Positions 1 through 6,630 of a stretch of DNA of 7,957 nucleotides are shown here, piece after piece. The stretch comes from Halanaerobiales bacterium (GTDB taxonomy: Bacteria; Bacillota_F; Halanaerobiia; Halanaerobiales; DTU029). The notes beneath the pieces were generated by a model, which was given only the letters and a program-made list of their open reading frames with translations, had not been told where the DNA came from and did no database searches. Where the stretch lies: assembly GCA_016278415.1 (NCBI GenBank), contig JADQBV010000317.1, positions 1 to 7,957 of the forward strand, given 5' to 3'. Position numbers and translations under genes: made by a program. How positions within the stretch are numbered: the first letter of the stretch is position 1; each line of letters begins with the position of its first letter.

Positions 1-252
1 CAACCACTACTTGCTTTTATGATTGTAATGGGAGGGGCTTTACGGGGTACAGGTGATACCAAAGGAGTTATGTGGATTACTTCATTAAGACTATGGACAA
101 TATTCATACCATTAACCTGGCTTTTTGTAAAGTATTTCAACTATGGTATTGATAGTGTTTGGTATGCTGAAATTGCATCATTCCTAATCTTTACAGTTGT
201 TATCTACAGAAAATTTGCAGCTCGAGAGTGGGCCAATATACAGATGTTCTAA
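1..252 (+). CDS. MATE-family efflux transporter, C-terminal fragment
   Basis: This is the C-terminal 83 residues of an integral membrane exporter; the frame is open from base 1, so the 5' part lies outside the window. The fragment begins QPLLAFMIVMGGALRGTGDT. The GxLRGxGDTK motif is characteristic of the C-terminal half of MATE (NorM/DinF-type) multidrug/cation antiporters, which expel drugs in exchange for Na+ or H+. Two hydrophobic stretches follow (roughly residues 30-46 and 55-69 of the fragment), consistent with the last transmembrane helices, and it ends in a short basic/polar cytoplasmic tail. It is the only + strand gene and converges on argD, so it is not part of the arginine operon. 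Family assignment is fairly secure from the motif. The substrate cannot be inferred. The ATG at base 19 is an internal methionine, not the start. Confidence 0.85.
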   Translation, partial: QPLLAFMIVMGGALRGTGDTKGVMWITSLRLWTIFIPLTWLFVKYFNYGIDSVWYAEIASFLIFTVVIYRKFAAREWANIQMF

Positions 253-315
253 AGTAATCAAATAGTTTAATTGACAGTATATTATCTTAAAATTTCAAAA
301 TAATATTCAAAAATT

Positions 316-363
316 AAAACCACAGAGTCAACATGACAAGGGCATGTTCAGACCTGTGGTTTT
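316..363. terminator. Bidirectional intrinsic terminator between the MATE gene and argD
   Basis: The arms AAAACCACAG (316-325) and CTGTGGTTTT (354-363) are perfectly complementary. The stem continues inward with GTC/GAC (327-329 with 351-353) and AACATG/CATGTT (330-335 with 343-348) around a 7-nt loop, interrupted only by small bulges. Read on +, the stem ends in TTTT and is followed by a second T-run at 369-373. Read on -, it ends in TTTT followed by AATTTTT. This fits two convergent transcription units sharing one terminator. Confidence 0.8.
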
Positions 364-419
364 AAGTGTTTTTAATGAATAACTGATACTACTAACAAAA
401 TTAATTAATATAATATTTA

Positions 420-1619
420 TTATATTAATTCGGTTAATATATCTTCTAAAGTAGATATTAATTTATCAATATCCTCTTCTTCTATTACTAAAGGTGGCAA
501 GAAACGAAGTGTGTGCTCCTTAACTGCATTTATTAAAAAGCCTTTCTCAAATAATTTCATAGTAATGTCTTTTGCGGATAATTTATCAGATAATTGTAGA
601 GCGAGCATTAAACCCATTCCTCTTACCTCTATTACATCTTCGAATTTATCAACTAACTTTAATAATTGTTTTTGAAAGTACTCGCCTTTAGCTTTTACTG
701 ATGGTAAAAATTCATTTTCCAACATGATATCCACAATTGTGGATGCAGCCTTTGTAGCTAAGGGATTACCTCCAAAGGTAGTTCCGTGATCTCCTGCTGA
801 AAAAGCATCTGCCACTTCTGCTTTTGCCATAAAGGCACCAATAGGTACTCCACCACCAAGGGCTTTTGCTAGAGTTATAATATCCGGTTCTACACCATAT
901 TCTTGATAAGCGAAGAGACTGCCGGTTCTACCCATACCACATTGGATTTCATCAAATATTAATAAAATCCCCTTTTCATCACATAGCTTTCTTATGCCTT
1001 CAAGGTAATTTTGATTAGCTGGATAAATACCCCCTTCTCCCTGAATTGGTTCTAACATAATTGCAGCTGTTTGATCAGTAATTGCATCTTTCATAGCTTG
1101 TAAGTCATTAAAAGGTACGGTTTTAAACCCAGGTGGAAGAGGTGTAAACGGTAGTTTGTACTTATCCTGACCTGTAGCTGTCACAGTAGTCAATGTCCGA
1201 CCATGAAAGGATTTATCAGCAGTAATTAATTCAAACTTATTTTCACCCTTTACTTTAAAAAATTTGCGGACTAATTTAATAGCACCTTCATTAGCTTCAG
1301 AACCACTATTAGCAAAAAACACCTTGTCACAACAGGAATTATCTGCTAATTTTTTTTGTAAATATGACTGTGCTTCTATGTAATAAAGATTAGAACAGTG
1401 TAAGATTTTATCAATCTGCTCTTTTAAAGCTAAAGTAAACTCATGGTGACCATAACCTAGGGCATTAACACCAATCCCAGCAAGGAAATCATAATATTCT
1501 TTGCCATCTTTTCCATATATTTTAACACCATCACCATGATCCACTACTAATGGATAACGCCCACTATATACAGTCATGAAATGATCCTTATCACTTTGAA
1601 TTATTTCTTGAATATTCAT
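420..1619 (-). CDS. argD: N-acetylornithine aminotransferase (ArgD)
   Basis: This cytosolic PLP enzyme interconverts N-acetylglutamate semialdehyde plus glutamate with N-acetylornithine plus 2-oxoglutarate. It is a class-III aminotransferase of 399 residues, the usual ArgD length. Visible motifs (numbered from the chosen start) are NSGSEANE at 104-111 (cofactor phosphate binding), FHGRT at 138-142, FDEIQCGMGRTG at 222-233 (Asp contacting the PLP ring), the Schiff-base lysine K252 in TLAKALGGG, HGTTFGGNPLA at 278-288, and RFLPPL at 372-377. The start at 1619 (MNIQEI) is preferred over the in-frame ATG at 1637 because AAAGGAG lies 8 nt upstream of 1619, and using 1637 would place that SD inside the gene. 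It is the last gene of argCJBD, 156 bp after argB, and runs into the bidirectional terminator. Related class-III enzymes (ornithine, GABA or succinylornithine aminotransferases) look similar, but the operon context makes ArgD very likely. Confidence 0.96.
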   Translation of the reverse strand: MNIQEIIQSDKDHFMTVYSGRYPLVVDHGDGVKIYGKDGKEYYDFLAGIGVNALGYGHHEFTLALKEQIDKILHCSNLYYIEAQSYLQKKLADNSCCDKVFFANSGSEANEGAIKLVRKFFKVKGENKFELITADKSFHGRTLTTVTATGQDKYKLPFTPLPPGFKTVPFNDLQAMKDAITDQTAAIMLEPIQGEGGIYPANQNYLEGIRKLCDEKGILLIFDEIQCGMGRTGSLFAYQEYGVEPDIITLAKALGGGVPIGAFMAKAEVADAFSAGDHGTTFGGNPLATKAASTIVDIMLENEFLPSVKAKGEYFQKQLLKLVDKFEDVIEVRGMGLMLALQLSDKLSAKDITMKLFEKGFLINAVKEHTLRFLPPLVIEEEDIDKLISTLEDILTELI

Positions 1620-1718
1620 CTTATCTACTCCTTTCATTTTTTAAATTTTAACGTGTTATGCATATATACTTGACTTTCCATCAATCATCTGAAATACGAT
1701 TGTTGTTAGACGGTTCTA

Positions 1719-1738
1719 AAGACTATTATAATAGTCTT
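1719..1738. repeat. Perfect 20-bp palindrome in the argB-argD gap
   Basis: AAGACTAT and ATAGTCTT flank a central TATA, giving a fully self-complementary 20-mer. In RNA it would form an 8-bp hairpin with a 4-nt loop. In minus-strand transcription it lies 37 bp past the argB stop and 99 bp before the argD start. The base sequence after it (TTAGAACCG) has no T-run, so it is not a standard intrinsic terminator. It could be an operator, an mRNA processing or stability hairpin that sets the level of argD, or a weak terminator. No function is demonstrable from sequence. Confidence 0.6.
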
Positions 1739-1775
1739 AAATTAATAATAATATATATAATTGCTTACAGTGTTT

Positions 1776-2645
1776 TTAATCTTTTAAAATCATAGTTCCC
1801 ACTCCCTGGTCTGTAAATATCTCCAATAACAAGGGATGAGGTACTAAACCATTTAATATATGTGTTCTTATTACACCACTGTTAACAGCCTCCATACAAC
1901 TCTCAACTTTAGGTAACATACCACCTTGAATTTTACCATCCTTAATCCATTTTTTAATCTCTGTAAAAGTCAAAGAAGAAACCCTACTGTCTTTATCTTC
2001 TGGATCGTTCCTTATTCCGTTAACATCTGTTAAATATATTAGTTTCTCCGCCTGAAGGGAAACAGCCAACTTACCTGCTACTGTATCAGCATTAATATTA
2101 TAGCTCTCACCATTATCATCAGAACCCACAGGAGCTATAACAGGTATATATCCATCTTTAATTAGACCCTTTACAATCTCAGGATTTATTTTTTCAACCT
2201 CTCCTACATATCCTAGATCAATATCTTTATCAGCCACTATTTTCTTAGTAGCCTTAATTAATCCACCATCTTTACCACAGATACCTACTGCCTGACCTCT
2301 CATTTGATTTATCATGGCTACAACTTCTTTATTTACTTTACCAGTAAGTACCATCTCCACAACTTCCATGGTCTCCTTATCAGTAACCCTTAAGCCATCT
2401 ATAAAACGAGTCTTTATATTAAATCTGGCTAATGTATCATTAATAGCAGGTCCACCACCATGGACAATTACTGGATTGATACCTACATATTTTAATAGGG
2501 TTATATCTTCAATTAGGTTTTTTTTCAATTTCTCATCTAACATAATGCTGCCACCATACTTTATAACAAAGGTTTTACCATAATACTCTTTAAAATAGGG
2601 TAGTGCTTCAATTAGTACATATGCCTTCTTTATATACTTTTCCAT
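1776..2645 (-). CDS. argB: N-acetylglutamate kinase (ArgB), probably arginine-inhibited type
   Basis: ArgB phosphorylates the gamma-carboxylate of N-acetylglutamate with ATP, the second step of arginine synthesis and usually the controlling one. The product is a 289-residue amino-acid-kinase fold protein. Visible motifs are KYGGS at 29-33 (phosphate-binding lysine and glycines), VIVHGGGPAIN at 59-69 (substrate loop), GLRVTD at 84-89 (Arg binding the substrate carboxylate), YNINADTVAG at 182-191, LTDVNG at 205-210, and K246 in GGMLPKV. About 28 residues precede KYGG and form a likely amphipathic helix. In characterised kinases this N-terminal helix builds the hexamer that arginine inhibits, and it is missing in the arginine-insensitive E. 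coli enzyme. Feedback inhibition is therefore inferred, not shown. AAGGA lies 8 nt before the ATG. The gene follows argJ by 46 bp in the same operon. Confidence 0.97.
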   Translation of the reverse strand: MEKYIKKAYVLIEALPYFKEYYGKTFVIKYGGSIMLDEKLKKNLIEDITLLKYVGINPVIVHGGGPAINDTLARFNIKTRFIDGLRVTDKETMEVVEMVLTGKVNKEVVAMINQMRGQAVGICGKDGGLIKATKKIVADKDIDLGYVGEVEKINPEIVKGLIKDGYIPVIAPVGSDDNGESYNINADTVAGKLAVSLQAEKLIYLTDVNGIRNDPEDKDSRVSSLTFTEIKKWIKDGKIQGGMLPKVESCMEAVNSGVIRTHILNGLVPHPLLLEIFTDQGVGTMILKD

Positions 2646-2691
2646 TTAATCCATCCTTTCTATATCCACTTTTTATATCCATAAGCTTATT

Positions 2692-3906
2692 TTAAGTATG
2701 GTATTCCGCATTTATTTTAACATAATCGTAGCTTAAATCAGATGTCCAAAACTCCACATTTTCATTACCATTTAAAAGATCTACTACAATAGATATCTCT
2801 TTATTATCCATAAGTCCCGCCAAGTCTTCTTTTTTAATATTACTTGGAACTCCCTTATTGAATAGTTTTTTATTATTAATGGAGACAGTGACCTTATCTT
2901 TATCAAATTCGATATCACAAGAACCCAGGGCTGCAACTATACGTCCCCAATTTGGATCACCACCAAAGCAAGCAGTTTTTACTAGATTTGAATTAGCGAT
3001 TTTCCTAGAAATAAAATCTGCTTCTGCAATTGTTTCTGCATTAGATACCTTTATTGTAATAAAACGAGTTGCTCCTTCTCCATCATAAACAATTGATTTA
3101 GCTAAATGAACAGCCACTTTTTTTAGAACCTTAAGAAAGGCAAAATAGTCCTCATCTTCCTTAACAATCTCATTGTTTCCTGCACGAGCATTTGCCATTA
3201 AAAATACTGAATCATTTGTACTTTGATCACCATCAACACTAATTTTATTAAAAGAAATATCTACAACTTCTTTGAGTGCTTTTTGTAACAGCTCTTTTTT
3301 GATAGATAAGTCAGTAGTGATAAAACCAAGCATTGTAGCCATATTTGGGTGAATCATACCAGAGCCCTTAGCCATCCCCCCAATTACCACTTTTGTTCCA
3401 TCAGAAGGTAAGTCAAAACTATAGGATATCTCTTTACTAAATGTATCTGTTGTCATAATAGCCTCTGCTGCATCACTATTACCAGTTTTACTTAGCAAAG
3501 GAGTAATTTTACCAATACCCTTTTTTATTTTATCCATGTCTAGTCTTTCCCCTATAATACCTGTAGAAGAAATATGTACATCCTGTTGATCAATATTTAA
3601 CTTTTCTGCCGTTAATGATACCAGTTTGATAGCATCATTCATACCTTCTTCACCAGTACAGGCATTAGCATTTCCACTATTTATTAATATAGCTCTCATT
3701 GTTTTATTTTTAATTTTATCAATTGATAACAAAACTGGTGCTGCCTTAAAATGGTTTTTAGTAAAAACTGCTGCAGATGTTGCTGAATCTTCACTATATA
3801 ACAATGCAAGATCTTTATTTCCACTTTTTTTTGTACCACAACTTATTCCTGCTGCTTGATAACCTAATGGAGCAGTTATACCACCATTTATTTCTTTTAT
3901 ATTCAT
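2692..3906 (-). CDS. argJ: Glutamate N-acetyltransferase / ornithine acetyltransferase (ArgJ)
   Basis: ArgJ moves the acetyl group of N-acetylornithine to glutamate, giving ornithine and regenerating N-acetylglutamate (the cyclic pathway). Some family members also use acetyl-CoA. The product is 404 residues, normal for the family. The precursor cuts itself into alpha and beta chains before a nucleophilic Thr, here T191 in GMIHPNMATML. Other conserved pieces are NSGNANACTG at 76-85, the oxyanion-hole pair T115-G116 in SSTGIIGERL, DGDQSTNDS (about 225-233), GDPNWGRI at 316-323, and the C-terminal SDLSYDYVKINAEY. ATG 3906 is chosen: the sequence GGTGAT, an extended match to the 16S rRNA tail, lies just upstream with good spacing, whereas the in-frame GTG codons at 3918 and 3915 are part of that SD region. 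Sequence alone cannot say whether it is bifunctional. No argA or argE is present here, which fits ArgJ supplying acetylglutamate. Confidence 0.97.
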   Translation of the reverse strand: MNIKEINGGITAPLGYQAAGISCGTKKSGNKDLALLYSEDSATSAAVFTKNHFKAAPVLLSIDKIKNKTMRAILINSGNANACTGEEGMNDAIKLVSLTAEKLNIDQQDVHISSTGIIGERLDMDKIKKGIGKITPLLSKTGNSDAAEAIMTTDTFSKEISYSFDLPSDGTKVVIGGMAKGSGMIHPNMATMLGFITTDLSIKKELLQKALKEVVDISFNKISVDGDQSTNDSVFLMANARAGNNEIVKEDEDYFAFLKVLKKVAVHLAKSIVYDGEGATRFITIKVSNAETIAEADFISRKIANSNLVKTACFGGDPNWGRIVAALGSCDIEFDKDKVTVSINNKKLFNKGVPSNIKKEDLAGLMDNKEISIVVDLLNGNENVEFWTSDLSYDYVKINAEYHT

Positions 3907-3992
3907 ACTTATCACCACCCTTTATTTTAAATAAATAAGTTCTTCTCAATTTCCTTTGGTAATATACTTAGACTTTTTCATGAATGAAGTGC

Positions 3993-4032
3993 CTCTAAAT
4001 TCTCTTTTTAGTATCGCAATGTTAATTTAGAG
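3993..4032. repeat. Inverted repeat in the argC-argJ gap
   Basis: CTCTAAATT (3993-4001) and AATTTAGAG (4024-4032) are perfect 9-bp complementary arms around a 22-nt loop. The structure lies in the unusually long 203-bp space between argC and argJ, about 87 bp upstream of the argJ start on the transcribed strand. There is no adjacent T-run, so it is not an intrinsic terminator in either direction. It could be an mRNA hairpin or part of the neighbouring putative element at 4033-4082. Confidence 0.5.
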
Positions 4033-4082
4033 ATTAGACCATCGAGGTCGTCATAGCAAAATTGTCGGACTTTTCCCACCAA
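4033..4082 (-). repeat. Putative short intergenic element, compact copy (between argC and argJ)
   Basis: Three blocks in + strand order, ATTAGACCATCGAG (4033-4046), CAAAATT (4057-4063) and TTTTCCCACCAA (4071-4082), match three blocks at 5299-5406 with only single-base indels. Spacing differs: here the last two blocks are 7 nt apart, there 73 nt. No ORF covers it. The strand given is that of the surrounding arg transcript, since the element's own polarity is unknown. Homology of the two copies is inferred by eye. Confidence 0.4.
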
Positions 4083-4109
4083 CGTTAATGGAAAAGATTC
4101 ATTAAATTC

Positions 4110-5192
4110 TTATGGAAATATAGCTGTTGAATCTAGACCACTATTCTCTTCAAGATTAAACATAACATTCATATTTTGAATTGCCTGACCAGCTGACCCC
4201 TTTATTAAATTGTCAATTACCGAGATGACAATTATTTTCCCTGTACGCTGATCATGTTTTAAGCCAAGATGACAATAATTTGACCCAACTACATATTTTA
4301 TTTCTGGCAAAGAGGTTTTCAGTACCTGAACAAATTGCTCTTCCTTGTAATAATCTTCGTATATATTAATAATTTGAGTTTCTTGAATATCTTTAATTAA
4401 ATCCATATAAATTGTTGCTAAAATCCCTCTCTTAATTGGAATTAAATGCGGAGTGAAAATAAGATTAAAATCCTTTTCACTTATATTTTTAGATAGACTT
4501 ATATCATTATTTTTTCTATAAACTTGGTTCAGTATATACTCTATTTCAGATGTATGCCTATGTGTTGTAAGATTATAAGCCTTCATACTATCCTGAGTTT
4601 CATTAAATAACAACGACTGTTTTAGGCTTTTTCCAGCACCACTTACACCAGATTTAGCATCTATTATAATATTATCTAAGTTAATTAACTTTTTATCTAA
4701 AAGTGGAAGTATTCCTAATAATGATGCTGTAACATAACAACCTGGATTAGCAACTATTTCAGCGGATTTAATCTCTTCACGGTTTAGCTCTACTAATCCA
4801 TATACCGCCTTTTTAGCTAAATCTGGATACTTATGCTCTAGATTATACCAGGATTGGTATATATCTATATCTCTATAACGATAGTCGCCACTCATATCGA
4901 TTATTCGTACTCCCTGTTTATATAGATCTGCAACCATATCCTGTGATATTCCATGGGGTAGAGCAGTAAACACAATATCACTATCTGATAAGTTAACAGC
5001 AGAATAATCCTCTAAATCATATTCATCATAATTAGAACCAGAGAATTGTGGATAGATATCTTTCAATTTTTTTCCTACATTACCATGTGATATTAGATGT
5101 CTTATCTCTACTTCTGGATGATTATTAAGTATTCTCAACAACTCAATACCTACATATCCTGTAGCACCGATAATACTAGCCTTTATCATCAT
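4110..5192 (-). CDS. argC: N-acetyl-gamma-glutamyl-phosphate reductase (ArgC)
   Basis: ArgC reduces N-acetylglutamyl phosphate to N-acetylglutamate 5-semialdehyde with NADPH, the third step of the pathway; it is cytosolic. From the chosen start the protein has 360 residues. It shows the Rossmann nucleotide site GATGYVG at 9-15, the catalytic cysteine C152 in ANPGCYVT, KSGVSGAGK at 180-188, the catalytic-region histidines in HRHTSEIE (211-218), and GSAGQAIQNMNVMF (332-345), ending in a family-like tail (GLDSTAIFP). The annotation could start at ATG 5204, but 5192 (MMIKAS) is better. GGAG at 5199-5202 is 6 nt upstream of 5192, and the predicted transcription start near 5214 would leave almost no leader for a start at 5204. 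ATG 5189 is also possible. It is the first gene of argCJBD, preceded by a promoter with ARG-box operators. Confidence 0.97.
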   Translation of the reverse strand: MMIKASIIGATGYVGIELLRILNNHPEVEIRHLISHGNVGKKLKDIYPQFSGSNYDEYDLEDYSAVNLSDSDIVFTALPHGISQDMVADLYKQGVRIIDMSGDYRYRDIDIYQSWYNLEHKYPDLAKKAVYGLVELNREEIKSAEIVANPGCYVTASLLGILPLLDKKLINLDNIIIDAKSGVSGAGKSLKQSLLFNETQDSMKAYNLTTHRHTSEIEYILNQVYRKNNDISLSKNISEKDFNLIFTPHLIPIKRGILATIYMDLIKDIQETQIINIYEDYYKEEQFVQVLKTSLPEIKYVVGSNYCHLGLKHDQRTGKIIVISVIDNLIKGSAGQAIQNMNVMFNLEENSGLDSTAIFP

Positions 5193-5215
5193 TCTCATCT
5201 CCATTCATTACCTTT

Positions 5216-5249
5216 TGAATTATTATACATTACTTTGTATATATATTCA
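5216..5249 (-). promoter_or_regulatory. Tandem ARG-box operators (predicted ArgR/AhrC binding site)
   Basis: Two 14-bp cores resemble the ARG-box core TGAATWWWWATTCA, each with one mismatch: TGAATATATATACA (minus strand 5249-5236) and TGTATAATAATTCA (5229-5216). Their centres are 20 bp apart. As 18-bp boxes they are separated by 2 bp, close to the paired-box spacing known for ArgR hexamer binding. One box overlaps the -35 and the other the -10 of the argC promoter, which predicts repression when arginine is plentiful. The regulator gene is not in the window. Confidence 0.7.
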
Positions 5250-5250
5250 A
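5222..5250 (-). promoter_or_regulatory. Sigma-A-type promoter of the argCJBD operon
   Basis: On the minus strand a -35 hexamer TTGAAT (5250-5245, 4/6 to TTGACA) is followed by exactly 17 bp and a perfect -10 TATAAT (5227-5222). Transcription would start around 5216-5214, giving a leader of roughly 25 nt to the ATG at 5192 and its GGAG site. The match and position are good; activity is inferred. Confidence 0.75.
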
Positions 5251-5298
5251 GTACTAATTTTATTATTTACATTTTTATATTTATAATAAAGGATCATA

Positions 5299-5406
5299 AT
5301 TAGCCATCGAGTCAACAAAATTATAATAGATGAATATCTACATAAGCTTTGCAAACAGATATGTCGCTATTCGGCTGAAGGAAAATAATCAGGCGTTTTC
5401 CACCAA
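5299..5406 (-). repeat. Putative intergenic element, longer copy (between the MFS gene and argC)
   Basis: It contains the blocks ATTAGCCATCGAG (5299-5311), CAAAATT (5316-5322) and TTTTCCACCAA (5396-5406), shared in order and orientation with 4033-4082. The extra 73 nt between the last two blocks holds two small inverted repeats: ATATCT/AGATAT (5334-5339 with 5357-5362) and GGAAAA/TTTTCC (5380-5385 with 5396-5401). No ORF of note is present. It may be a decayed miniature mobile element or a structured RNA. It lies upstream of the argC promoter, so it is not in the predicted argC leader. Confidence 0.4.
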
Positions 5407-5424
5407 GTAATATTAAGAAATGTT

Positions 5425-6627
5425 TTAATCTTTAACTTTTATCATAAAATATAATGCAATAGAAAAAGCAATTACAGCATTAACAAATAAAGTTGCATAA
5501 CCAAAATACTGAATAGTCCACCCAACAAACATTGGAGATAATATGGCTGGTAAAGTTGCAAAGAAATAATAAATACCTGTATATGTTCCTATATTTTCGC
5601 CTGCTTCATTTACAATCATTGGGTATGAATTTATATTAATAAAAGCCCAGAAAAAACCACCCACTGCCAATACTATATTTATGTATAATACATTACGTAA
5701 AAATACTAAAGCAAAAAAGGTCAGTAATAATCCTGTTATACCAGTTGTTATAGTCTTTTTCCTACCCATTACCGATGAAAGATAGCCACTTGGTATTGCA
5801 AATACTACAAAAGCAAGAGAAAAGAACATTAGAGATCTAGCTGCTACACTTTCCTTAATTAACAAAAATTCTTTTCCATACAAAGTAAAAAAAGTTTCAA
5901 CAGCAGAATAGCCAAAAAACCAGAAAAATATTGCAAGTAAGATATATAGTATATTTCTATTTTCAATATCAAATATATTTCTAATTACTTTATAAATATT
6001 TATTCTCTCTTCTTTTACTGCTTTTTCAGGTTCTTCCAGTTTCCATAAATACAATAAAACAATAGCAATTAATAGGACAGATAATAGTATAAAGGGTAAA
6101 AAGGGATCCAGATCATATAAATATGACCCTAATAAAAATGTTAAAACAGCCCCGATTCCACCCATGAAATTTATTAAGCCATTACCTTTACTTCTCAACT
6201 TTGGTGGTGTCAAATCAGGCATAAGGGCTATGGTTGGAGATCTAAAAACACTCATCGCTAAATTCATAATAACTAACACGGCTAATAATAACACAAAGCT
6301 ATTTGCTAATGGTATAACTGCAAAAAAAACAGCTGCTATAGGGGCACCTATTAAAATAAAAGGGAGTCTATGACCATATCTAGTGTGGGTATTATCACTA
6401 AGTGCACCAAAGAAAGGCTGTAATGTAATAGCAGCAATATTATCTAGTGTCATTATAACACCTATAATTGATTCTGCGGCAATAAATTTTTTTAAGAATA
6501 TTGGAACAAATGAGTTATAAAGACTCCAAGTTGCAGTAATTATAAGAAATCCCAAACCAATAAAAATAGATTTACTATAAGACAACTTCTCTCCATTCTT
6601 CCTTACCATTGAGTTAATCTTTTTCAA
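5425..6627 (-). CDS. MFS transporter, SLC45/GPH-like
   Basis: A 400-residue inner-membrane transporter with about 12 predicted hydrophobic helices and a more polar central loop (around 196-222) separating two halves, the standard MFS plan. The first cytoplasmic loop carries GALSDNTHTRYGHRLPF (74-90), close to the GxxSDxxxxRxGRRxP pattern of the sugar/cation symporter-like (GPH, SLC45/sucrose) branch. The conserved RSPTIALMPD and RSKGNG segments follow at 129-150, a second motif-A remnant GYLSSVMGRKK at 281-291, and GTYTGIYYFFATLP at 347-360. The start is TTG at 6627, supported by AAGGGGG 8 nt upstream; the ATG six codons downstream has no SD. It starts 3 bp after the phosphodiesterase gene, so the two are co-transcribed and probably translationally coupled. 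The substrate is unknown: a sugar, polyol or product of the neighbour's reaction is possible. I see no convincing terminator after it. Confidence 0.87.
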   Translation of the reverse strand: MKKINSMVRKNGEKLSYSKSIFIGLGFLIITATWSLYNSFVPIFLKKFIAAESIIGVIMTLDNIAAITLQPFFGALSDNTHTRYGHRLPFILIGAPIAAVFFAVIPLANSFVLLLAVLVIMNLAMSVFRSPTIALMPDLTPPKLRSKGNGLINFMGGIGAVLTFLLGSYLYDLDPFLPFILLSVLLIAIVLLYLWKLEEPEKAVKEERINIYKVIRNIFDIENRNILYILLAIFFWFFGYSAVETFFTLYGKEFLLIKESVAARSLMFFSLAFVVFAIPSGYLSSVMGRKKTITTGITGLLLTFFALVFLRNVLYINIVLAVGGFFWAFININSYPMIVNEAGENIGTYTGIYYFFATLPAILSPMFVGWTIQYFGYATLFVNAVIAFSIALYFMIKVKD

Positions 6628-6630
6628 TTT

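Noticed and set aside
1659..1672. Possible ARG box upstream of argD (TGCATATATACTTG)
   Set aside because: Only 10 of 14 core positions match, one half-site is poor, and no partner box is near. It is far weaker than the argC pair.
2314..2583. + strand reading frame of 89 codons inside argB
   Set aside because: It is the complement of strongly conserved ArgB coding sequence, has no SD or recognisable domain, and its composition is explained by the opposite gene.
4085..4105. Hairpin TTAATG/CATTAA just after the argC stop as a terminator
   Set aside because: The stem is a 6-bp AT-rich one without a following T-run, and argJ continues the operon.
5205..5424. T-box or arginine riboswitch leader for argC
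   Set aside because: A good promoter lies only about 30-60 bp from the start codon, so this DNA is mostly upstream of the transcript. I saw no T-box sequence or antiterminator/terminator pair.
5385..5424. Terminator of the MFS gene
   Set aside because: The GGAAAA/TTTTCC repeat is weak and no T-run follows it on the minus strand; termination here cannot be claimed.
6164..6373. + strand reading frame inside the MFS gene, and similar frames inside argJ and argC
   Set aside because: These are antisense shadows of real genes with no ribosome site or family features.
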